This document shows, piece after piece, positions 56,120 through 64,000 of a DNA stretch of 64,000 bases. Below the pieces are notes generated by a model. That model saw nothing but the letters and a program-made list of their open reading frames with translations. It had not been told where the DNA came from and did not search any database. The translations under genes and the position numbers were made by a program. Positions within the stretch are counted from its first letter, which is position 1; every line of letters begins with the position of its first letter. Source of the stretch: Echinometra lucunter (Eukaryota; Echinodermata; Echinoidea; Camarodonta; Echinometridae); contig CM057153.1 in NCBI GenBank assembly GCA_029962745.1, positions 6,477,314-6,541,313 of the forward strand. The letters run 5' to 3'.

Positions 56120-59100
56120 ACCACCCTCCAAAGGTTACGACCGTGGCCATCTTCCAAGTATGCCTCCGACAGTCGACCCATTTCCTATGGCTTGAAGCAC
56201 TGGGGACAGGGATCGTGCTAGGCAACCTCCTGGCAAAAAGACAACAAATTTCACAGCCCCCGTACATGTGGGTAAGAGTGTAGGATGCATACACACTCAC
56301 CAGCTACCGATACCTAGCAGAGTAATTCAATTGTAGATTAACTTTTAAAAAACCTGTGATCTTCTGGTTTCCAGCCAATAGCTTTTCTTTATATATACAA
56401 CCTTTAAATTTTTTATCCATTTCCACTTCCTTCTAATTTGCATGCTCATTCCTCCAGCTTCCTCTGATAAAAAATGCTATCAAGATCATGCCGACTTCCA
56501 GCAAACTGTCCCATAACATACATCAATCTCTCTTCATATAGGCTGACAAGGCTTTGACATTTTGATTTCATTATGACATGTCATAAAGGTTGTCAATCCT
56601 CAACAAAGACATCTCAAATGCGAACTGCAATGTTGCACCCCTCCCCTCGCACCTCTACGTTAGAGTGAACTACAACACCTTCTATTATTTTGATTAGGAC
56701 TTGATTAATACTAACAAAATTTGACCCAATAAGAATATTGCAATACAAACTTAATTTTTTCTCCTTTCCCCAAATTTCTCTCCTTCACCAATACATCAGG
56801 AATGATCCAAACTAAATTACATCTATCATCATGAATACATGCACATCTGCACTCTCCTCTCCAGCTTTTTGCCTCTTGATCACTTTACCCATAGCACTCA
56901 ATTCTGTAAACTTTCCTATCTTTCCTTTTCTCTTCCCTTCTGCTTTCAATACTGGGCTTCTATAGGCCTATGCTATTCATAAAACAAAAAACAAGACAAA
57001 AACATAATCCATCCATCCATCAATCAATTAAAGGATAATTCACATAGCTGTGACAAAATGTTTCAAAAGCAGCTTACTGTCTGCATATTCTTGTTTTTGT
57101 TTTTGTTTTGTATTTTGTGCCACCTTACAGAACTTCTGAACTACACCAAGGGACAATGTCATAACACCATGCAAAAAGATATTTGTTTAGTTTTAAACAC
57201 ATATAATCATCCCGATGTTACAATAAGTGCACCCGGGAGAAAGTTGTTTAGAATATCAAATACACAAAAAATCTTTAGGAATGAAATAGAAGACCAAAAT
57301 ACAAGTAAAATGCATCTGTGCTACATGTACATCTACTTAATATATTGGAGAATGCACACCATATGGAAAGAATATCCAGCAGGCAAAATATAAAGGTGAA
57401 AGGAGGGGGAAATACCTCCTACTTCCCTTGGATGAAACATCTTTTACGGACAAAAAAAAGAGAATAAGTCATAAACAGAAGAGTCTACTGTCATGCATGA
57501 GAAAAGGAGAGGAAAGAAAGAAATTGCACAAAGCATAGAATCTTTCATGCCATATTCAACCTCATCTCTTAAGTCAATAAAAGGAGTATCAGATGTTCCT
57601 ATTGCTCTTCTTTTTCTAAAGCAAATAAAGAAATGGATGCATTTCACACAAACGACAAAGGAAGAGTAAGAGGGGCAAGAGAGGGAAAAAGAATAAAAGT
57701 AAATCTCTATTCATAATTTGATGAAATGCTTTTCTTTGGCAAGCAATAAACTAATGTTTCAAAAGTTGAAACCATGGGGGTGAGGGGAGGAGTCAAAAAA
57801 AGGGGGGAAATAGTTATGATTTTGATGAAATATCCTTCTTTTGAGAGTGGGACACTACTATAATCCTCATCAATAACTGATTCTAAAAGCATGCCATCGT
57901 GATTCACTGTTCTCTGCATAATGCATACGGCACGCGCCTTCCCGCCGGGATAACCCCTCAAACAGCCATTGCCTTTCAAACGGAGGTCAATAACATCTAA
58001 ACTGTCCTCTTTTCTCCACTTTCTTTCTCTTTCTCTTTCATTTCATCTATCTCTCTCTCCCATTCTCTCCCTTCATCTTCATCTCTTTTTCTCTCCCTCC
58101 ATGTCTTCCTTCATTTCTCTCCTTTTCTTCTCTCTGTTCATCTATCCCTATACCTGTTAATGAGATATGCATACTATCAGTTTGCATAGTAATCTATCAA
58201 TTTGCTGATTGTTTTCTTAAATCTGTAAATATATAAAATCTAAAGACTCATATGTGAATCTTTTATCAATTTCTCATGCAAGTAATATCCAATTTGCACC
58301 TCCTGGACTTTCTCCATTTAATAAAGACACATTAATGCAAACTCTAAGTGAATCTGAAATCAAAATATCACATTTCCCTTTGACTAACAACATATTGTAA
58401 TCAATCAATTAAGTAGGCCAAACTAAGCTCTGAAGATTTGGTCCAAAATAAATGTAATTACAGTGAATATAAACACTACACCTCATTACTTTCCATATTT
58501 AGGATTTATTTTCATTCTCCTACAAATTGGATTAAACTACTGCTGCACTGAAATCCGACATACGTGTTTCAGAAAAGTCTTCCAGAATCATTTACGGTGT
58601 GTTGAAAAAAAAAAAAAATTTAAAGAAGAAGCTAACATCATTCACAAAATATCCTCTGAACAAATTATTAAGTTGAGTCTATTTTGGGGGGCTGTGACAA
58701 AAGCAAGCATACTTCTTTCCATGCTTTCCATGTCATCAAGAAAGGGGGAAATTCTGTATGGTTTGGAGCAGCTGTATACCTATAAGGGACAAACTCTAAA
58801 GCAGCATACAACATTTCAACCAGCTGCTAGTCATGTTTCACCTCACATACAAACGAAGGAACGCATGAAGAGTAGCAACAATGCTCTATTCTGAGATTTC
58901 TTGGGAGTCTGTCAGGTCATTGGCCTGGCATCTGGAAATGTTAATCTGCCAGCTGCCTACATACAGGAGGATTGGTACTTCATCATGTCCAGCACATCAA
59001 ATTAGTATGCATGTTCAGAGAACATGGATTCCCAGGTCACTGGGGATTTCTCCTATTAGTCTTCAAGAACAATCCAATTTTCTTCTCCAGGAATGAATAA

Positions 59101-60240
59101 AACTGTTATTTTTCGAGTGGTTTGGAAAGAATGGGAATTGAGATAGTTCTACAGATTGAATTAATGTTCAAAAAGCAAAAAAAAAAAAAAAAGAATATTG
59201 AGTATATATTCATATGTCAACCTATGTATAGCTTTGTGTATCACAGGTGAATCATGCATCAAATACTCTTTTCATACTGGGAGTTAGGCAACTGGGCTCC
59301 CCAAGGAGTGGCCCAGGACCGCTCCTGGGGTGCCCCAACTTCAGTACGGTCGCAGTGATTTAGGCTGATCTAAATTTGGTGATGTAATCGTATTCCTTTG
59401 TTGTAGGCTGTTACGTAACTCACATCGTAATGTTAAGCGTAACTCGAACATGTATCCATTATGGTGTCATAATGGATGCACCAATTATGTTTGAAACTGC
59501 AGCTCAGTGGTGTCAATGGCAGTATAAATGCATTGGAGTGCCCCAAATTTAGACTGCAGAAAAATTTAATGAAGGAACAAGAACAAAGAATATATTGTTT
59601 CTCAAATGAAATGGAGCTAGAATGTTAGTCTGACATTTTGTGATTACAAAACCATATACACTTTCCTAAATTCATGAAAACAAATTTTTAAAATTTTAGA
59701 TATTGCACCTTTTATTGGCATTAAAATTAGTCACTATTAAAGAGGGTCAATCATATTATTTTAAGCAGTGAACCCCTACAGATATATATTTGAAATCCTC
59801 TTATGGCAAATAAAAATGAAAATGTAAACACCACACATCTTATTAATATGAGGCTTGAGAACAGACATAGATCATTACAAATATAAAAATGCATGGAATG
59901 TCACTAAGCTCATAAATTTGGCAATATTCCTGACATTCTTTCATAGTCTACAACTGAGAAATTTATTTCATATATTATTGTATAGGCTTTAGTTTTGCCT
60001 TCCAACTTTTCAGAGCAAATAAACGTTTTGAAATAATCCCAAGATCTTATTAGAAATGCACTCAAATACCCCCTCCCATTCAGTTAATGTTACTTCACTG
60101 TTCTTTACTATGTCCATATTTTAAAAAAATGAAAAACATCTTGTTTTTTATCATACAGATGCTAATACATTTCAAACAGTTTTACCTATAGCCTCATGAA
60201 ACATACAGAAATAATTTTTTGTATTTAAGAATACCTTAAC
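56120..60240. other. Mostly unique sequence, nothing firm
   Basis: CT-rich tract at 58010-58145. Hairpins at 59294-59337 (GGGCTCCCC... with GGGGTGCCC) and 59454-59477 (ATCCATTATG, loop GTGT). A minus frame near 57840-58000 reads a protein-like segment but is preceded by purines instead of an acceptor. No exon is called. Confidence 0.4.
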
Positions 60241-60242
60241 TA

Positions 60243-60248
60243 TTTATT
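60243..60248 (-). terminator. Candidate poly-A signal AATAAA
   Basis: AATAAA on the minus strand about 110 bases after the stop codon at 60357, inside GTCAATAAATAG. Such motifs are frequent in AT-rich DNA, so its value is the position only. Confidence 0.35.
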
Positions 60249-60356
60249 GACATTATAACCTATATGCTGCATTATTTATGGTTAAGAGCATACAGAATGC
60301 ATAGACTTTCAACAGGCTGAGCAAATGGGTGTTCATTTAACAACTACTCCATGTAA

Positions 60357-60493
60357 CTAATGCTGGTCAACAACCTTTAGCTCAGTAACACCAGGCTGAA
60401 TACGAACAAAGAAGACAGAGCAATCTGGCGCCGCTCGGATGTGAAGCCTCCGAGTAATGGAGGAATTGGGAGGGTAGTCTTTCCGAATGACAA
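60357..60493 (-). CDS. Likely terminal coding exon of a minus-strand gene (unidentified)
   Basis: Minus-strand acceptor CTTCACTTCTCTTTTACCCTTAAG, then two split bases and 44 codons to TAG at 60357-60359. The peptide has alternating hydrophobic stretches (RRLHIRAAPDCSVFFVRI, then QPGVTELKVVDQH) that suggest beta strands. Local GC and CpG rise sharply over the exon and fall outside it. A stop lies in frame just upstream of the AG, so splicing is needed. The start phase fits the exon at 61194 (G plus TT gives Val). I do not recognise the protein. Confidence 0.5.
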
Positions 60494-61193
60494 CTTAAGG
60501 GTAAAAGAGAAGTGAAGATTAAAATCAATGCCTGGTGTTTGTTTTATGTACATGTATCTATGGGGAAGAATCTACATTACAGATGATAACTGCCTTCAAT
60601 TCATTTAGTGTCACAGGATAATTTTTTAGCACATTGCAAAGAAAGCCAATGCGATAGCTAAAGGATGTAAGAAGGCAGGCCTATTTCGTTATAGTAAATG
60701 TGAGGGCTTTAGAAATATTTTTGAGCTATTTCATTCTCTTCTGTAAAGAAAGCTCCCCTTTTCCACCTCTCTATCCCACCTTTGTGCAACTAAATACCAC
60801 ATTTCTAAAGGTTAATCTAAAGATATATCCCCCAAAAAGAAATAGGAATGTATTTACTTTTAAAGCTTTGAGAACAATTTCTGCAATGCATCACAGACAG
60901 AAAATGGCTTTTAGACCAGTGGGCACAAGAATGTTTATAATGAATAAAGCAATATGCAAGAATTTGTGAATTAAAGCATTTTCTTTCAATATAAATTACC
61001 TTTTTCATCATACCACTGTTTCTAATGCCTACCATACGTGGCCTTTAACTATATCAAATATTTCCAAAATATATGGAAATCACCATCCAGAAATGTAATG
61101 TGCAGCATAGCTGCTAGGAATCCCACGTAAACCTCTGACCCTGCATACTTTACCTGAACTCCACCTTTCCCTACAATAACTAGCCATTCTTAC

Positions 61194-61229
61194 CTTCTTT
61201 GAAATTTTCAAACCATTCCAAACATTGGC
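61194..61229 (-). CDS. Likely internal coding exon of the same minus-strand gene
   Basis: Ends at a good donor, GAAG|GTAAGAATG. With acceptor GCGTTGCGTAG the exon is 36 bases and reads two split bases, QCLEWFENFKE and one leftover base; a longer version from 61252 (acceptor ATGTGAAG) adds YPRPRCVG. The shorter form is in phase with both neighbours: T plus GC gives Cys from 62244-62290, and G plus TT gives Val into 60357-60493. Acceptor strength is modest either way. The aromatic, acidic helix-like peptide fits a folded domain but is unassigned. Confidence 0.4.
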
Positions 61230-61835
61230 CTACGCAACGCGGTCTTGGATATCTTCACATGGAGATGACATTTCCCAACCCGGGAACAGAGTGGACTTCA
61301 TGCAGGATTTACGCAGCACCAACGGATAAGTATATGCCCTTTATCTATTCCACCCTTTCTCTCAAATAGCAATATACAGGTATATCTGGTTGAAAAACTG
61401 GTGGACCAAAATCTAAATTTCTCAAAAAATTGTACAAAATAAATATGCTGGTTCATGTCCATATACATGTACCAGCAGTTTGCCTAACATTACTTGATAT
61501 ACCATTATCAAATCCCATATTGTCCTACTACTGTAATGTCTGAAACTGCTAATGGGATAATGCTCAAAGTTTCAACTTACACTATACCCAAACCATCACC
61601 ACACATTCTCAACATTGAGGTCCACACAAACCATTGTTAAAAATTACAATATTGTCACTTTTTAAAAGGTATAAACTGCTCCTCAGCAATTCTTTCATTC
61701 TATTTTCCCTAAATAATTATTTCTTTTAAGGTGTGAATTCATCAACAGAAGTTTTTGAAAGTATCATTATCTACTAAAGCCATTTTAAAGTAATTATGGT
61801 TATCTTTTCTTTTTATTTTTGTCTTTGTCTTTGTG

Positions 61836-61948
61836 TAACCATCTGGACCCGATAAACACTTTTTGATTTTGGTAATAACGGTATAGCATATATTTTTGAT
61901 AGACCCCACGCAGCCCATGTTATCTCGGGCTTACTATTCAAAGGGTTA
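61836..61948 (+). mobile_element. Family A short element, diverged and longer copy
   Basis: TAACCATCTGG at the left, GATTTTGGTAATAACGGTAT, ATAGACCCC, TGTTATCTCGGGCTTACTAT and TCAAAGGGTTA at the right. The same order of words as 3858-3949, with about 20 extra bases. Confidence 0.5.
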
Positions 61949-62243
61949 CTAGTAATTAGTCAATAGACTAGGTCCATGGATTAGATACTGCTTTGAACAA
62001 GACACTTCAATTAGATAAATTTTTGTATGACTTCACACATGCCATGTCATCTCAGAACCAAATCAGTATGGTTTGCATTGAGACTTACTTTGGGACAGAA
62101 ATAAGAGAGAAAGCTTAGAATACTTAGTAGTTTCTCACTGCATACAAAATCAGTGATCACTGATGAATATCAGAATGGTTCATGGCTCCTCAAAAGATCG
62201 GACGATTGTATTCCAATGAACACCAATAAAGCAGAACACTTAC

Positions 62244-62290
62244 ATTGAAAGGCTTGTCTTGCAATAGCCTTGTACCAGCTTAGATCATCC
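62244..62290 (-). CDS. Likely internal coding exon of the same minus-strand gene
   Basis: Both borders are strong: acceptor TTGTTTTGATGTTGACTTTGAAG after a T-rich tract, and donor TTCAAT|GTAAGTGTT. Of three frames two have immediate stops; the third reads one split base, DDLSWYKAIARQAFQ and one leftover base. The Trp followed by Ala-Ile in a short amphipathic helix recalls the last helix of PH domains, but that is a loose resemblance. Phase is compatible with the exon at 61194-61229. Upstream exons would lie beyond 62300 and were not found; the gene probably starts outside the window. Confidence 0.48.
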
Positions 62291-62299
62291 CTTCAAAGT

Positions 62300-63600
62300 C
62301 AACATCAAAACAAGGAATAAAAAGAATTGATATGATTCATTGATCAAGCTTATACAAATATTGATCAAGCTTATGAGAGATGGCTCGACAACTGTTTGTA
62401 ATAAAAAGTTTAGTACATATCTATTTCTGGCTTTATGACTTTGTGGCCAATTGAGGCAGACAACCAATTTCGAGCAACAACTTTTCACAATGACACACCA
62501 AGAATAAGATGCCAATTGCGACGTGATTCACGCAAGGATATTTATAAGAGTGTAAACAATGCTCACTTGTTCATTATCATCAGACCATTACATTTTCCCT
62601 CCTTTTATTCAACATTACCTTCCCTCCTTGGCAAATATTTATTCAGAATTCAATTTTAGAAAACAATAATACAGACTGTCGATCAAGGAATATGTTTCAC
62701 TTCATTTAATCCGAAGTGACATGAGTGTACTAACTTATAGTGATAGAAGCATTTCAAAAGCAATGTGTCAAATGTTATACAATTCTTGCTCTTCAGTACT
62801 ACTTAACCAATTGTATCAGGCAATAATGAATTAAGATTAAAAATTTTCGTTGAAGTGTATTTGAGGTCTTGACTGTTGACTTAGACCTTCCAGAAACATA
62901 CGATAGACATAAGACAGACATGTAAGCTCCAGACAAACATAAACAAAAGAAATATTAACAGATGATGAATTTGCTGATATCTCACAGGTGTTAAAAATTG
63001 GTGTTACATGTACTGTACTTGCTTGCAAAACTGCATGTATGGACCTATTTTTTTAGCAAATAAACTTTGTAGTGACCCCAAAACCAAAGAACAGATTATT
63101 CCAAATCGCCCATTAAAAAATCAAATCCGAACTTCCTTTCTTCCTGTCCATTACTACGAAAAATACATTAGCCATGGTTTAGTAAACAAACACAATGAAT
63201 ACAAAGAAAAGGTTAGTCCTCACTACATCACTTGTGAATTATGCTTTTCCTTTCTGAAGGTCACAGTAAATGCTCATCTTGTTTTTTTCTACAAAAAAAA
63301 ATGTTCTCTTTGTAGATAAATCAGGGATTGGACAAATCAACTAAGTATTATACAACATATTTACTATAATCAACATTAAGGACAAATACATCACACATGA
63401 ATTTTAATTTTTACAAAGCTTTTTATTCTGATTTTAGAGTAGATATGTTTGAAAGTAAATTTTTTACGCTAGCGCTAAAACAGGAGTGCGCGAATGCTGC
63501 TAACTTTTTTCTTAAATCAAACACTCTTGTTTTTCTTAATCAAATTCTTTCTCATAGAAAAGAAAATATGTTCTTTATTTGCAGTTAAATGGTTTCAGAT
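62300..63600. other. Unique AT-rich stretch, nothing recognised
   Basis: TTGATCAAGCTTAT occurs twice (62339 and 62361), a small direct repeat. The open frames at 62285-62515 and 63008-63319 lack splice borders. Confidence 0.45.
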
Positions 63601-63610
63601 GTGGAATATA

Positions 63611-63782
63611 AAGCAAATAATCACCTTCTGGTTTCAGGCAATGAGACAAACTATCACTTCCTCTGCAATCTAGATGTACACGCTATCTTTCCTCAGCTTC
63701 GCTTTGGAGAGATGAGCCACATCAAGATCGCCTCGGAAGTGATAGTTTGCCCATAACCATAACCAACGGTGATTATTTGCTT
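63611..63782. mobile_element. 172-bp foldback element
   Basis: The left end AAGCAAATAATCACC and the right end (reverse complement) AAGCAAATAATCACCG match, and a second pair, AAACTATCACTTCC with GGAAGTGATAGTTT, continues the pairing inside. About 55 bases per arm can pair with small gaps, around a 60-base centre. AATAT(A/T) borders both sides, a possible target duplication. Confidence 0.78.
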
Positions 63783-63802
63783 AATATTTCTTCACTATTC
63801 AT

Positions 63803-63839
63803 TTTTTATTTATCTATTTATTTATTCATTTATTTATTG
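63803..63839. repeat. (TTTA)n tract
   Basis: Tetranucleotide TTTA and ATTC units directly downstream of the foldback element. Confidence 0.9.
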
Positions 63840-64000
63840 AGTCTTTTTAACCCAGGGTGGCTTCATCAGATTTAAGTTTGAGAGTGGCAAACACAGATCA
63901 ATGTCTTGGCAAAGGATACAAGTACCTGCACCAGTGTTTGAACCCACAATCTTCACATATACAGTCAAGTGTCTAACACATTTTAGCAGTTGTGTCGATA
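63840..64000 (-). mobile_element. SINE-like sequence, cut by the window edge
   Basis: On the minus strand GTGGGTTCAAACACTGGTGC resembles a B box with the following body word TACTTGTATCCTTTGCCAAG, similar to the family body at 3650 but more diverged. A GCTAAAATGTGTTAGACAC region stands where the A box would be. It may be a second, related SINE family. Confidence 0.4.

Noticed and set aside
57840..58000. Protein-like minus-strand frame with GC-rich codons
   Set aside because: Purine-rich sequence stands where an acceptor should be, and no donor is present.
58463..58894. 143-codon plus-strand frame
   Set aside because: Starts in ordinary AT-rich DNA, contains a poly-Lys run from an A-tract, has no splice borders and no motif.
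1..64000. CRISPR arrays, operons, prophage or bacterial insertion sequences
   Set aside because: The tandem arrays lack spacers, there are no ribosome binding sites or dense genes, and the repeat types are those of an animal genome.

Overview
This window is AT-rich, repeat-dense eukaryotic nuclear DNA. There is no bacterial gene density, no ribosome binding sites and no operons. Long open frames are mostly low-complexity artefacts, and the coding signal that exists is split into short exon-like blocks with GT/AG borders and compatible phases. tRNA-derived SINEs, TTAA-flanked inverted-repeat elements, poly-C/poly-G tracts of 11 to 23 bases and many head-to-tail duplications point to an animal genome. 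A marine invertebrate such as a sea urchin or other echinoderm is my best guess, from repeat style only; no gene fixes the taxon.

Layout. 0-5 kb: an old degenerate repeat field, two SINEs in opposite orientation, a short inverted-repeat element and a purine-rich stretch. 5-10 kb: a complete piggyBac-type MITE and a rearranged relative. 10-18 kb: purine and C-tract simple repeats around a MITE at 14.26-15.07 kb that carries a second insertion. 20-25 kb: a degenerate minisatellite, a second intact piggyBac-type MITE and a different 392-bp inverted-repeat element. 27-34 kb: a 25-bp minisatellite, a roughly 470-bp tandem duplication, a 100-bp tandem duplication and a perfect 19-bp-arm palindrome. 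34-53 kb: two copies of a TTAAAGGCATTGG-ended element, CT tracts, a SINE, and a 1-kb inverted-repeat element with a purine minisatellite core. 53-64 kb: mostly unique sequence, then a 172-bp foldback and a SINE-like end.

Genes. No gene could be named. Three partial gene models are offered because neighbouring exon candidates have good splice sites and matching phases: a minus-strand gene ending at 60357 (exons 62244-62290, 61194-61229, 60357-60493), a minus-strand gene ending at 37450 (exons 40430-40476, 37450-37651) and a plus-strand pair (exon ending 45666, exon 47294-47364). About a dozen isolated exon candidates are listed at low confidence. Short open frames flanked by splice-like sites are common by chance in such DNA, so protein search or RNA evidence must decide. 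Most of the window reads as intron or intergenic DNA built by small DNA transposons and tandem duplication.
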